DNA of 23,010 bases from an uncultured Halioglobus sp. (GCA_905480565.1 CAJQQW010000023.1:1-23010), one strand, 5' to 3'. Positions 1 to 8,256 are shown, counted from the stretch's first letter. The notes: generated by a model not told the origin, from the sequence alone. Numbers and translations: made by a program.

Positions 1-11
1 GGGCGAGGTGT

Positions 12-1169
12 TTACTTGCACCACTTCGCCGGATCCACAGGTTTGCCCTCGTGTCTCACCTCGAAGTAAAGAGCGGGGTCTTCTGCGCCGCCACTATTGC
101 CGACTGTGCTGACGGACGAGCCTGCTGACACCCATTCCCCAACGTTTCTGGTCAGGCTTTCATTGTGGGCGTACAGGCTCATGTACCCCACCCCGTGATC
201 GATGATCAACAGCAGGCCAGAGCCTCGCAACCAGTCGGCATATACGACTCTGCCCTGATGAATCGCCCGCACGACGGTGCCCTGCTCGGCCGGTATAGTT
301 ACGCCCTGCCAGCGCATCTTGCCCTGGTTACGGGGCTGATTGAAGCGGTTGCTTGTTTTGCCAGTCACCGGCCATAACATTTTGCCGCGGGCACTCCGGA
401 ACGCTTTGTAGTTTTCGGGTACCGCGAGCTCCGTCACCGCCTCACGAATGGCGCTCAATAATTCTTCCAGTTGCTTACGGTCCTGTCGCTTCGCCTCGAG
501 CTTCGCGTTTTTGCCGCTGATACTTTTTGCCAATGCCTGCGTTGCTTTTTTGCGCTGTGCCTGTGCAGCGGTTAGCTCGATCTGTTGTTTTTGCAGTGCG
601 CGGCCGCGTCGCTGCAGTTCCGTGAGACTGACATCGATGCGGCCCTGTAATGCTTGGAGTTGGCGCAGTGCGTCCCGGTAGTCTTCCAGCAGTGTATTTC
701 TTGCTGTTAATAAATAACGGTAGTAGGCCAGCGAGCGTGCCATAGCGTGCGGGTCTTCCTGGTTAAGGAGAATTTTGAGTTGTCCCTGACGGCCCATTTT
801 CCAGGCACTTCGAATCTCTTTCGCAATACGGTTTCTCTGTTTATTCAGCGCCGCCTGCTGTTCCGTGCGATCTGCCTCCAGGGCCGATAGTGCTTCTTGC
901 TCCACTGTCAGCTCGGCTTTGTTTTGATTGATATTCCGGCTTAGTGCGCCCAGATCGACTTCCGCATCACGTAACTGCTTTAGCAGTTTGTTCTGTCGGT
1001 TAGTGGCGCTGGAAATATCCTCGCTTATTTGCGTAATCTCTATTTCCAGTTGTTCGAGTTGCTTGCGCGTGTCGTTTTCAGATTGGCCTAGAGCTTCATG
1101 TGCCGCGAATAAAAGTGCGAGGAAAGCCAGAATGGCGTGACAGAGACGGTTGCAATGGGTTTCAGGCAT
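12..1169 (-). CDS. envC: Murein hydrolase activator EnvC (LytM/M23-like)
   Basis: A 385-residue exported protein that in its family binds FtsEX and activates septal N-acetylmuramoyl-L-alanine amidases during cell separation. Residues 1-28 look like a signal peptide with a hydrophobic AILAFLALLFAA core. Residues 30 to about 245 are rich in Gln, Glu, Lys, Arg and Leu, as in the long coiled coil of EnvC. The last 100 residues are an M23/LytM domain in which the zinc ligands are gone: the HxGxD position reads RWQGVT and the HxH position reads ALYFEV. Loss of the catalytic site is typical of EnvC and marks it as an activator, not a hydrolase. It lies 33 bp downstream of gpmI on the same strand, so the two are probably cotranscribed. 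The stop codon is 11 bp from the window edge; a ctpA-type protease gene often follows in Pseudomonas but cannot be seen here. Confidence 0.9.
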   Translation of the reverse strand: MPETHCNRLCHAILAFLALLFAAHEALGQSENDTRKQLEQLEIEITQISEDISSATNRQNKLLKQLRDAEVDLGALSRNINQNKAELTVEQEALSALEADRTEQQAALNKQRNRIAKEIRSAWKMGRQGQLKILLNQEDPHAMARSLAYYRYLLTARNTLLEDYRDALRQLQALQGRIDVSLTELQRRGRALQKQQIELTAAQAQRKKATQALAKSISGKNAKLEAKRQDRKQLEELLSAIREAVTELAVPENYKAFRSARGKMLWPVTGKTSNRFNQPRNQGKMRWQGVTIPAEQGTVVRAIHQGRVVYADWLRGSGLLLIIDHGVGYMSLYAHNESLTRNVGEWVSAGSSVSTVGNSGGAEDPALYFEVRHEGKPVDPAKWCK

Positions 1170-1202
1170 TACCTTGTCCCCCGGAATAACCGCACTGGCA
1201 GC

Positions 1203-2762
1203 TTAGGCGCGCTCGTTAAGCAGGCTGTTGCCTGTCATTTCATCGGGCTGTTGCATCTCCATCATGCCGAGCAGGGTGGGCGCAATATCAGCGAGGATGC
1301 CGCCGCTGGGGTTGAGGGTGCGTTGCTTTGTTCCAAGATAGATCAGGGGCACCAGATCGGTCGTGTGCTGGGTGTGCTGCTGACCGGATTCGTAATCCAG
1401 CATTTGTTCACAGTTACCGTGATCTGCAGTGATCAATGCCTGGCCGCCGGCTTCATGAACAGCACGCTCTACCCTTCCCAGGCAGGTATCCAGTGTTTCC
1501 ACAGCTTTGATTGCGGCCTCGTACACGCCCGTGTGCCCGACCATATCGCCGTTAGCGTAGTTACAAACGATCAGGTCATATTGTCTGGAGCCGATAGCAC
1601 GAACCAGTTCGTCGGTCAGTTCCACTGCGCTCATTTCGGGCTGAAGATCATAGGTGACGACGTCTGGCGAGGGGATTAACCTGCGGTCTTCTCCTGCGAA
1701 TTCCTTTTCGCGCCCGCCACTGAAAAAGAACGTCACGTGAGCGTATTTTTCTGTCTCTGCAATGCGGAGCTGCGTCATACCTTTCTGTGCGAGATAGTCA
1801 CCTAGCACATTATCCAGTTTCTGCGGTCCGTAGGCACAGTTGGCGTCGACGTCATCTGCGTAGGCCGTTGTCATAACAAAGTCGGTAAGCTTCGGTGTAG
1901 CGGTTCGCGTGAAACCGCCGAAAGAAGAGTCAGTGAATGCCTGGGTGAGTTGCCGCGCCCTGTCGGCGCGGAAATTCATGAACAGCACGGCATCGCCATC
2001 TCCCACCGTCGCGGGGGCTTGTGTTTCGTCTGCGATAACGGTGGGCAGAACGAACTCATCGGTCTCTTTTCGTTTGTAGGCGGACGCCAGCGCCTCGGCT
2101 GCGTTCACGCTGCGGTGTTCGGCCCTGCCCTCGGTGAGGAGCTGGTAAGCAAGTTCTATCCGCTCCCACCGCTTGTCACGGTCCATGGCGTAATAGCGCC
2201 CGCATAGAGATGCGACACGACCGCAGCCCAGCTCGCTGAACAGTGCGTCGGCTTTTTCCAGCGAGTCGCCGGCACTGCGCGGCGGTGTATCGCGACCATC
2301 GAGGAACGCGTGGAGATAGATGTGTTTGGCGCCTCGGTCAGCGGCGAGCCGGATGGCGGCAAAAATCTGCTGCTCATGACTGTGCACTCCGCCCGGTGAG
2401 AGGAGTCCGAAAATATGAACAGCACGACCGGCCGCAACCGCGTTGTCGATAGCGCGAGTATAGGCCGGGTTCTCTTTAAAGCTGCCATCGCGAATGGCCT
2501 GGTCGATTCGCGAAATGTTCTGGTAGACAATACGGCCAGCGCCGATGCTCATATGGCCGACTTCTGAATTGCCCATTTGCCCAGCGGGTAGACCCACGTC
2601 CTCTCCCGAGGCGGATACGAGCGTGTGAGAGGTGTCGCGCCACAGCCGGTCCCAAACCGGGGTATTGGCGTTGGCGATGGCGTTGTCACGGCGATCTTCG
2701 CGGTGCCCCCAGCCATCGAGGATAACGAGTACAGTAGGTGTTTTTTTATTGGCTTGATTCAT
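1203..2762 (-). CDS. gpmI: 2,3-bisphosphoglycerate-independent phosphoglycerate mutase
   Basis: Interconverts 3- and 2-phosphoglycerate in cytosolic glycolysis/gluconeogenesis, using two Mn ions and a phosphoserine intermediate. The 519-residue length fits the family (about 510-515). The N-terminal [13 protein letters not shown] carries the metal-binding Asp16. The nucleophilic serine is Ser66 in [12 protein letters not shown]. The substrate-binding stretch HSHEQQ, the motif [12 protein letters not shown] and the late metal motif [10 protein letters not shown] are all intact. The frame is open for 29 more codons upstream, but that extension has no family similarity, so I start at the ATG giving [12 protein letters not shown]. 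The gene is divergent from the rhodanese-grxC-secB operon across a 228-bp spacer and is followed closely by envC. Confidence 0.95.
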   Translation of the reverse strand: MNQANKKTPTVLVILDGWGHREDRRDNAIANANTPVWDRLWRDTSHTLVSASGEDVGLPAGQMGNSEVGHMSIGAGRIVYQNISRIDQAIRDGSFKENPAYTRAIDNAVAAGRAVHIFGLLSPGGVHSHEQQIFAAIRLAADRGAKHIYLHAFLDGRDTPPRSAGDSLEKADALFSELGCGRVASLCGRYYAMDRDKRWERIELAYQLLTEGRAEHRSVNAAEALASAYKRKETDEFVLPTVIADETQAPATVGDGDAVLFMNFRADRARQLTQAFTDSSFGGFTRTATPKLTDFVMTTAYADDVDANCAYGPQKLDNVLGDYLAQKGMTQLRIAETEKYAHVTFFFSGGREKEFAGEDRRLIPSPDVVTYDLQPEMSAVELTDELVRAIGSRQYDLIVCNYANGDMVGHTGVYEAAIKAVETLDTCLGRVERAVHEAGGQALITADHGNCEQMLDYESGQQHTQHTTDLVPLIYLGTKQRTLNPSGGILADIAPTLLGMMEMQQPDEMTGNSLLNERA

Positions 2763-2990
2763 GGCTTGATGATCGGTCTGAAGGCCCGGGTAATTGCTAC
2801 AGTGCGCCATTTTACCCTGTCTTGGGCGAGCGCGCATTGCGGCTTGCATGATGGCCGGGCGGGACTGGCTGCACCCCGGTATAGCCTGTATACTCAGCGT
2901 CCGGCGACTGGCCCATAGCAGGAACAGCGCCCGCTACCGGCCGCCTCGCGACGACAACCTTACTTATCCGCAGGAATTAAGCGCAACAGC

Positions 2991-3404
2991 ATGGCACTAT
3001 TTCTAGAATTTCTGGCGCAGCAGTGGATCCAGGTCGCCGCTCTACTGGCATTGGTCGCAATGCTGGTTTTTCATGAGTCGCGCAAGGGAGGGGCGTCAGT
3101 TTCGCCGCAACAGGCCATAAACCAGGTGAACGCCGAGGATGGTCTATTCCTCGATTTGCGTGACGCTGCAGAATTTAAGAAAGGACATATTGTAGACGCG
3201 GTCAATATCCCTGCCACCAAACTGCCCGAGCGTATGGTAGAGCTAGAGAAGTACAAGGAAAAACCCGTCGTACTGGTGTGTAAGATGGGGCAGCAATCCG
3301 GCGCTGCAGGCAAGCAGCTGCGAGCCGCGGGCTTCACCCGGGTGTCGAGGATGGCGGGTGGCATGATGGAGTGGGGCAACCTGCAGCTGCCGGTGGTTTC
3401 TTGA
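2991..3404 (+). CDS. Membrane-anchored rhodanese-like sulfurtransferase (YibN-like)
   Basis: A 137-residue protein with one N-terminal membrane segment (about residues 12-28, QVAALLALVAMLVF) followed by a single rhodanese domain (about 36-135). The domain keeps the family's DLRDAAEFKKGHI strand and the active-site loop with Cys97 (VCKMGQQS), which would carry the persulfide. Its topology resembles E. coli YibN, a small rhodanese also encoded next to grxC and secB. The physiological sulfur donor and acceptor cannot be read from sequence. It is the first gene of a three-gene operon: grxC starts 37 bp after its stop. Pairing with a glutaredoxin suggests a thiol or sulfane-sulfur role, which is inference from context. 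Confidence 0.85.
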   Translation: MALFLEFLAQQWIQVAALLALVAMLVFHESRKGGASVSPQQAINQVNAEDGLFLDLRDAAEFKKGHIVDAVNIPATKLPERMVELEKYKEKPVVLVCKMGQQSGAAGKQLRAAGFTRVSRMAGGMMEWGNLQLPVVS

Positions 3405-3441
3405 GCACGCCGTATTTTAGTCCTGACCTGCCGAGTTTGGC

Positions 3442-3711
3442 ATGACTGCGCCCATAACACTGTACACGACCCAGCGCTGCCCTTACTGCCTGCGCGCAAG
3501 AGCACTGTTGGATAAGAAGAGCGCTGCCTACCATGATATCGCGGTGGATGGTGCACCTGAATTGCGGCGTGAAATGATGGAGCGCAGCGGTCGCCGCACG
3601 GTGCCGCAGATCTGGATAGGTGAGCAGCACATCGGCGGATTCGATGATCTTTACCGGTTGGAAGTTGCCGGCCAACTGGACCTACTTTTGGAACCGGATA
3701 CTGGTTCCTGA
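3442..3711 (+). CDS. grxC: Glutaredoxin 3
   Basis: An 89-residue cytosolic dithiol glutaredoxin that reduces protein disulfides and glutathione mixed disulfides with GSH. The sequence begins with the strand ITLYTTQR and the redox motif CPYC (Cys13, Cys16). The cis-proline motif TVPQIWI and the glutathione-binding GGFDDL follow in normal order and spacing. Length matches GrxC (80-90 residues). It sits between the rhodanese and secB genes with gaps of 37 and 27 bp, an order shared with Pseudomonas and related to that of enteric bacteria. Confidence 0.95.
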   Translation: MTAPITLYTTQRCPYCLRARALLDKKSAAYHDIAVDGAPELRREMMERSGRRTVPQIWIGEQHIGGFDDLYRLEVAGQLDLLLEPDTGS

Positions 3712-3738
3712 TTCATTCAACTACTGGAGGATGGCGTG

Positions 3739-4224
3739 ATGGCCGAAGAACAGGCGGGCGGTGCGCAACAGCGTCCCGAGCAGCAATTTACCATGCAGAA
3801 GATTTACACCAAGGACTTGTCCTTCGAGTCTCCCGCTACCCCTGCGGTTTTCACCGAACAGTGGCAGCCAAAGCTGGCTGTGGATCTCAATACGCGCAGC
3901 GGTGCCATTGACGAAGAAGGAAATTTTGAAGTTGTCCTGTCCATCACGATCACTGCGAAGATGGACGAGGACACTGCTTTCCTGATCGAAGTGCATCAGG
4001 CGGGTATTTTCCTGGTTCGTGGGTTCCAGCCTGAGGAATTGAAACGTATCCTGGGGACCGCAGCGCCCAACGTCCTGTTTCCGTATGCACGCGAGTCGAT
4101 TGACTCTATTTGTATCAAGGGTGGGTTCCCGCCACTGATGCTTGCCCCTGTCAACTTTGAAGCCGTTTACCAGCAGGCCCAGGCTCAGGCGCAAGCCGGC
4201 GCGGGAGAAACTGCTCCCCACTAG
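3739..4224 (+). CDS. secB: Protein-export chaperone SecB
   Basis: A 161-residue cytosolic tetrameric chaperone that keeps preproteins unfolded and delivers them to SecA. Diagnostic stretches are the N-terminal QKIYTKDLSFE, the central EVVLSITITAKMDEDTAFLIEVHQ, and the conserved LFPYARESI and GGFPPLMLAPVNF. The C-terminal tail is rich in Gln and Ala. A GTG lies directly before the ATG in frame; I choose the ATG at 3739 because the ribosome site GGAGG (3726-3730) stands eight bases before it. It is the last gene of the rhodanese-grxC-secB operon and converges on trmL across 43 bp, where I see no convincing intrinsic terminator. Confidence 0.96.
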   Translation: MAEEQAGGAQQRPEQQFTMQKIYTKDLSFESPATPAVFTEQWQPKLAVDLNTRSGAIDEEGNFEVVLSITITAKMDEDTAFLIEVHQAGIFLVRGFQPEELKRILGTAAPNVLFPYARESIDSICIKGGFPPLMLAPVNFEAVYQQAQAQAQAGAGETAPH

Positions 4225-4267
4225 GCCATGGGCACGTCTTTTATTGCCCGAACTTCTGGGTTTTGCG

Positions 4268-4732
4268 CTATTCCAGCCCGGGAAAGTTTATCTGTCGCAG
4301 CGCTTCATAGAGCACCAGTGCGGCGGCATTACTGAGGTTCAGGCTGCGACTGCCACCGCGCATGGGGATGCGCAGTGTGCCGCTTGGGCCCAGTTCTTCG
4401 AGAATAGATGTCGGTAGTCCACGGGTCTCAGGACCGAAAAGCAGCGCGTCTCCTTCGCGGTAGTCTATCCGATGATACGCGGTGCCACCCCTTGTCGAGG
4501 CGGCGAACACTCGAGGGTTGCCAGTCTCCTGACGAAAACGAGCCAGGTCAGGGTGAACCTGAACCTGCGCGAATTCGCGATAGTCCAGTCCCGCCCGGCG
4601 CAGTTTCCTATCCTCCAGATCAAAACCGAGCGGCTCGATCAGATGCAGGGCACAGCCGGTATTGGCACACAGGCGGATGATGTTGCCCGTATTGGGCGGT
4701 ATCTCGGGTTCAAACAGTACGATCTTGAACAT
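4268..4732 (-). CDS. trmL: tRNA (cytidine/uridine(34)-2'-O)-methyltransferase TrmL
   Basis: A 154-residue SPOUT-class enzyme that in its family 2'-O-methylates the wobble nucleotide of tRNA-Leu isoacceptors using S-adenosylmethionine. Three conserved SPOUT segments are present: EPEIPPNTGNIIRLCANTG near the start, LLFGPETRGLP in the middle, and the knot region IPMRGGSRSLNLSNAAALV near the end. The compact length without an extra RNA-binding domain is typical of TrmL. The chosen start gives MFKIVLFEPEIP, the usual N-terminus; an ATG four codons upstream in frame is possible but less usual. It follows the nitrogen block on the same strand, 93 bp after ntrC, with no evident functional link. Confidence 0.9.
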   Translation of the reverse strand: MFKIVLFEPEIPPNTGNIIRLCANTGCALHLIEPLGFDLEDRKLRRAGLDYREFAQVQVHPDLARFRQETGNPRVFAASTRGGTAYHRIDYREGDALLFGPETRGLPTSILEELGPSGTLRIPMRGGSRSLNLSNAAALVLYEALRQINFPGLE

Positions 4733-4825
4733 AGGGTATTGCATACAGGGAAGCCAGGCCCCTTTTTCTCAGATTTCGGCCTCCGAGCAAAGCTTATTTG
4801 AGCCGTAAATTTACTGTGTGTACCG

Positions 4826-6232
4826 TCACATATTCAGGTCTTTCATTTTTCGTGTCAGCGTATTACGCCCCCAGCCCAGTAACTCGGCTGCGTCCCGCTT
4901 GCGGCCCTTGGAGTGTTGCAGGGCCACCTCGATCATAGCTCGTTCAAACGTAGGTACGGCGTCCTGTAGTATTTGTTGCTTGCCTTGTACTAGTTCGTTA
5001 CGGGCCCAGTTGAACAGTAGTTCGGGCCAGTCCGCCTGCTCGTTGGATTCTTTGGTGGGTGCAACCTGTCCTAATTCCGGCGGCAGGTCGCGCAGGTGTA
5101 CCTCGCGGCCAGAGGCCATCACGGTTATCCAGCGGCAGCAGTTCTCCAACTGCCTTACATTGCCCGGCCAGTCAAGACTGGTGAGAAAAGACTTTGCCTC
5201 CGGTAGCAGGACTTTGGTCTCTTCGCCAAGCTCCCGGGCCGCCTGCTGCAGGAAATACTTCATTAGCGCGGGGATATCCTCTCGCCGTTCTGAGAGCTTC
5301 GGAATGTGTATGCGAATAACGTTCAGGCGATGGAACAGGTCTTCACGGAAGCTGCCCTGTTCAACCAGGTTTTCCAGATTCTGGTGTGTGGCCGCGATGA
5401 TACGTACGTCTGCCTTAACCGGCACATGTCCACCGACCCGATAGAACTCGCCGTCAGCGAGTACGCGCAGCAGGCGAGTCTGGGTATCGGCCAGCATATC
5501 GCCTATCTCGTCCAGGAACAGGGTGCCGCCGTCCGCTTGCTCAAACCGTCCCTCCCGTTTGGCGTTGGCGCCGGTAAAAGCGCCTTTTTCGTGTCCAAAC
5601 AGCTCAGACTCCATTAAATCCTTGGGTATAGCCGCCATGTTGAGGGCGATGAACGGGGCACTGGCTCTGGGACTGTGGCGGTGCAGGGCTCGAGCAACCA
5701 GTTCCTTACCTGTGCCAGACTCGCCGTTGATTAACACAGTGATATTGCTGTGAGCCAGCCTTCCAATGGCTCGAAACACCTCTTGCATGGCGGGCGCTTC
5801 ACCGATGATCTCGGTTTGTTGAGGAACGTCTTCCTGCGGGGGGGCACTATCCCGGGCTTCCAATGCGTGGGCGAGCGCCCGCTGAGTGACGGCGATCACC
5901 TCGTCGAGGTCAAAAGGCTTAGGCAGGTACTCAAAGGCCCCTTTTTGATAGGAGGCAACCGCACTGTCGAGATCCGAATGTGCGGTGGTAATGATCACGG
6001 GGATATCCGGATAGCCATTCTTGATCAGGGAGAGCAATTTCAGGCCATCGGTGCCAGGCATACGAATATCGCTGATGATGACATCCGGTTGCCCGGCATC
6101 AATTTGCTGGAGCAGTTCATCTGCATCCTCGAAACTTCGGTTGGCGATGCCAGCCTGATTCAGCGCACGCTCCAGCACCCAGCGAATAGAGCTGTCGTCG
6201 TCTGCTACCCAGACCTTAGTTTGGCTGTTCAT
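4826..6232 (-). CDS. ntrC: Nitrogen regulation response regulator NtrC (sigma54 activator)
   Basis: A 468-residue response regulator that, once phosphorylated under nitrogen limitation, activates sigma54 promoters. The receiver domain (1-120) has the acidic pocket DDD at 11-13, phosphoacceptor Asp55 (ISDIRMPG) and the conserved KPF. The AAA+ domain (about 140-380) has Walker A GESGTGKE (170-177), the sigma54-contacting loop GAFTGA (217-222) and Walker B TLFLDEIGD. A Fis-type helix-turn-helix occupies the last 30 residues (KRDAAELLGWGRNTLTRKMK). The frame is open for 86 codons before the chosen ATG, but that stretch lies in ntrB coding sequence and has no family similarity. The ATG overlaps the ntrB 3' end by 17 bp, suggesting translational coupling. 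All catalytic residues look intact. Confidence 0.97.
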   Translation of the reverse strand: MNSQTKVWVADDDSSIRWVLERALNQAGIANRSFEDADELLQQIDAGQPDVIISDIRMPGTDGLKLLSLIKNGYPDIPVIITTAHSDLDSAVASYQKGAFEYLPKPFDLDEVIAVTQRALAHALEARDSAPPQEDVPQQTEIIGEAPAMQEVFRAIGRLAHSNITVLINGESGTGKELVARALHRHSPRASAPFIALNMAAIPKDLMESELFGHEKGAFTGANAKREGRFEQADGGTLFLDEIGDMLADTQTRLLRVLADGEFYRVGGHVPVKADVRIIAATHQNLENLVEQGSFREDLFHRLNVIRIHIPKLSERREDIPALMKYFLQQAARELGEETKVLLPEAKSFLTSLDWPGNVRQLENCCRWITVMASGREVHLRDLPPELGQVAPTKESNEQADWPELLFNWARNELVQGKQQILQDAVPTFERAMIEVALQHSKGRKRDAAELLGWGRNTLTRKMKDLNM

Positions 6233-7283
6233 GAGTTTTATCCATAGGTAAATACAGGGTAAACCGCGTTTCTCCGGGGCGACTGTCGCACTCGATCGTA
6301 CCGTCGTGCATATGCGCGATAGATTGTGCGATTGAAAGCCCAAGTCCGGTGCCATGAGCTCGGCCGGTGACCATGGGGGCGAATATGGAGGGCATAATGT
6401 CCGGGGCAATTCCAGGCCCGTTATCGATGACCTCAATGCCGCATACCAGTCTGTGTAGCGTGCCGCTGATGGTGAATTGTCTTTGTGCACGGCTGCGCAG
6501 AGTGATTTCGCAGGCTTGCAGGCTCTCCGCCGCCTGCATCGCGTTGCGCATGATATTCAGCACCAGCTGAATCAATTGTGCTCGGTCAAATTCGAACTCG
6601 GGCAGGCTGGGGTCGTAATCCCGCAGAATCATGACCCGATTTTCGGACTCGGCAGTGATAAGATTGCGCACATGCTCCAATACCTCGTGAATATTGAGGT
6701 TTTGCTTGTTCAACTCCCGAGTGGGGCCCAATAGGCGGTCGACAAGATCGCGCAGGCGATCCGCCTCGCGAATAATGACATGGGTGTACTCGGCAAGCTC
6801 TTCGTTCGGCAGCTCCCTTGCGAGCAGCTGAGCAGCACCCCTGAGGCCGCCCAGCGGGTTCTTGATCTCATGGGCCAAGCCGCGTATGACGGCTCGGCTG
6901 GTCTCCTGGGTATGGTGATAATTACCCACCCGGCTGATTCTTAGCAGGCGGTCCACAGCCGTCAGCTCCACAAGCAGGCTGGAAGATGTTTCTTCGGTCA
7001 CGGGAGTAATCACAAGATCCACCAGAATTTTATGGCCTGAATGCAGGCAAAGAGTGAGGCTGCGACTCGCCCGGGTGGTTTTACTTGCCGCTGCCTGCTG
7101 CAGGTGCTCCAGCCATTCACTGGGCTCCAGCAGTAACACGCTCGCGTGCTGACCGATACAGCGCGCTTTTGACGTCTCCAGCAGTGCTTCGCCGGCCGAA
7201 TTGAGTGCTGTGACCTGCAGCGCACCATTCAGCGCAAGTACGCTGGTGCTCATGCTGTCCAGTATCCCTGGATCGTTTTTCAT
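6216..7283 (-). CDS. ntrB: Nitrogen regulation sensor histidine kinase NtrB
   Basis: A 355-residue cytosolic histidine kinase/phosphatase that controls NtrC phosphorylation in response to PII signalling. An N-terminal PAS-like domain (about 5-110) begins ILDSMSTSVLALNG. The dimerisation/phosphoacceptor helix has His138 in GLAHEIKNPLGGLRG, and the CA domain shows the N box (NIMRNAMQAAE), G1 (DNGPGIAPD) and G2 (GTGLGLSIA). No membrane segments are visible, as expected for NtrB. A GAGG ribosome site lies five bases before the ATG. The gene is first in the ntrBC pair and is preceded by its own sigma54 promoter (7361-7376) and an NtrC site (7528-7544). Confidence 0.97.
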   Translation of the reverse strand: MKNDPGILDSMSTSVLALNGALQVTALNSAGEALLETSKARCIGQHASVLLLEPSEWLEHLQQAAASKTTRASRSLTLCLHSGHKILVDLVITPVTEETSSSLLVELTAVDRLLRISRVGNYHHTQETSRAVIRGLAHEIKNPLGGLRGAAQLLARELPNEELAEYTHVIIREADRLRDLVDRLLGPTRELNKQNLNIHEVLEHVRNLITAESENRVMILRDYDPSLPEFEFDRAQLIQLVLNIMRNAMQAAESLQACEITLRSRAQRQFTISGTLHRLVCGIEVIDNGPGIAPDIMPSIFAPMVTGRAHGTGLGLSIAQSIAHMHDGTIECDSRPGETRFTLYLPMDKTHEQPN

Positions 7284-7360
7284 TTCTGCCTCGTAGCGAA
7301 GTCCTGCGTGCTGTCCGTTTTGCTTGCAGCAGGGGGCAAGTGGCGCCGTTGTCTAGTAGT

Positions 7361-7376
7361 AGCAAAAATGGAGCCA
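7361..7376 (-). promoter_or_regulatory. Predicted sigma54 promoter of ntrBC
   Basis: Read on the minus strand the site is TGGCTCCATTTTTGCT. It matches the -24/-12 consensus TGGCAC-N5-TTGCT at all positions but one, with exact GG to GC spacing. Predicted transcription start is near 7350, giving a leader of about 67 bases before ntrB. The T-rich block before the -12 element is common in strong sigma54 sites. Confidence 0.75.
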
Positions 7377-7397
7377 AAACAGCGGCTTGAGCGGATT

Positions 7398-7420
7398 AAT
7401 TTCTGTAAATGCCAGAAATT
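7398..7420. repeat. Perfect 8-bp inverted repeat upstream of the ntrBC promoter
   Basis: AATTTCTG (7398-7405) and its exact complement CAGAAATT (7413-7420) flank seven bases. It lies between the predicted NtrC site and the sigma54 promoter of ntrBC. There is no T-run next to it, so it does not look like an intrinsic terminator. It could be an operator for another regulator or chance; no known binding consensus is recognised. Confidence 0.4.
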
Positions 7421-7527
7421 TGTGCATCCTTGGTCTGTGCAGGCCTGACAGTACACACCGTGTTGATCCGATGTGGGCCGGGAAGATTCCGCACAGCGGC
7501 ATGAGAAGGCTGTGCTCAGGACCTCTG

Positions 7528-7544
7528 TGCACTATTATGGTGCA
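7528..7544. promoter_or_regulatory. NtrC-binding site upstream of ntrBC
   Basis: TGCACTATTATGGTGCA matches the NtrC palindrome TGCACCA-N3-TGGTGCA at 13 of 14 defined positions. Its centre is about 186 bp upstream of the predicted ntrBC start, an ordinary enhancer distance for NtrC. Together with the sigma54 site it implies autoregulation of ntrBC. It lies just beyond the 3' end of the DUF4124 gene. Confidence 0.8.
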
Positions 7545-7577
7545 TTAAGTAGCAGGTTCTGTCCAGTGCGGCGGAAT

Positions 7578-8105
7578 TCATTTGCGGAAGTTGATGGACG
7601 GCCTGTGGACGTAAACCCGCACGGGGTCTGAGAGAGCAACGGTGTTGCCGCTGCGATCGAGCGCGCCCACGGTGATGTCGTGGGCCCCGCGAAACACGTT
7701 GGTAAGATCCCAGATCATGCTGGCCTGGCTGCTGCCTCTGGGTTCGCCGTTCATAAATAACTGCAGGCTCTCATGCTGCTTCAGCGCCGGTTGGATCGCC
7801 ACTGTGACGGTGAAGTTGCCAAAACCGCGGGGAATGGAGGTTTCGTCGGCTGGACTGGTGATGGCGATCGCATAGGATGTCCGAGTCACTTCCGGGGCGT
7901 TCGTCCGTGACTTCAGTTCCGGAATAGCAGGCGGCGGAGGGGCGGTATTGGTGGGTTGCAGGCCTACCCGTTCCGCTGCGCGACTGTCCGCGGAGGGTGC
8001 GTCTGTGAAGACTACGTTGCCCCCACTGTCAGTCGTGCGGTAGATGGATTGGGCAGTGGCCACCGGCGCCAGCAGTGCAAGGGTAAATGCGATAATCCTG
8101 AGCAT
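7578..8105 (-). CDS. DUF4124 domain-containing exported protein
   Basis: A 175-residue protein of unknown function. Residues 1-18 form a signal peptide ending in VATAQ. Next comes a short DUF4124 domain (about 19-45), recognisable by SIYRTTDSGGNVVFTDAP. A Pro-rich linker (PPPPAIPELK) leads to a beta-rich C-terminal domain (about 75-170) that looks like an immunoglobulin-type fold, with WDL, GAHDITVGALDRSGN and a closing VYVHRP. Periplasmic or outer-envelope location is inferred from the signal peptide. A good ribosome site (GGAGGG) lies about eight bases before the ATG. It sits between glnA and ntrB on the same strand, as its relatives do in Pseudomonas. The glnA terminator separates it from glnA, so it probably has its own promoter or depends on read-through. 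Confidence 0.8.
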   Translation of the reverse strand: MLRIIAFTLALLAPVATAQSIYRTTDSGGNVVFTDAPSADSRAAERVGLQPTNTAPPPPAIPELKSRTNAPEVTRTSYAIAITSPADETSIPRGFGNFTVTVAIQPALKQHESLQLFMNGEPRGSSQASMIWDLTNVFRGAHDITVGALDRSGNTVALSDPVRVYVHRPSINFRK

Positions 8106-8193
8106 GCGGTTTCCCTCCCCTGTAATGACAACAGTAACAGAAGTTGCGTGGATACCTGAACATCCCGTCCGGTCGTCTCGCTGCAGCAGGCAG

Positions 8194-8220
8194 AAAAAAG
8201 GCCCGCCTGAGCGAGCCTTT
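8194..8220 (-). terminator. Rho-independent terminator of glnA
   Basis: On the minus strand AAAGGCTCGC pairs with GCGGGCCTTT around a four-base loop (one G-U pair), followed by a run of T that merges with the stem (six T in total). It lies 37 bp after the glnA stop, where a terminator is expected. Confidence 0.85.
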
Positions 8221-8256
8221 GTCCCATGGGCACGAAATCTGCCCCTTACACGGTGT

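Noticed and set aside
1137..1679. 180-codon plus-strand open frame
   Set aside because: Lies antisense to the start of envC and the 3' half of gpmI, both certain genes; the product has no recognisable motif.
4225..4267. Possible terminator between secB and trmL (GGGC/GCCC near 4230-4249)
   Set aside because: Only a four-base stem with a long loop and no proper T-run.
6233..6490. 86-codon N-terminal extension of ntrC
   Set aside because: Lies within ntrB coding sequence, and the receiver domain begins right after the internal ATG at 6232, the normal NtrC start.
7423..7441. Second NtrC-like palindrome upstream of ntrBC (TGCA ends 19 bp apart)
   Set aside because: Half-sites are two bases too far apart and the inner CCA/TGG bases do not match; not a credible NtrC site.
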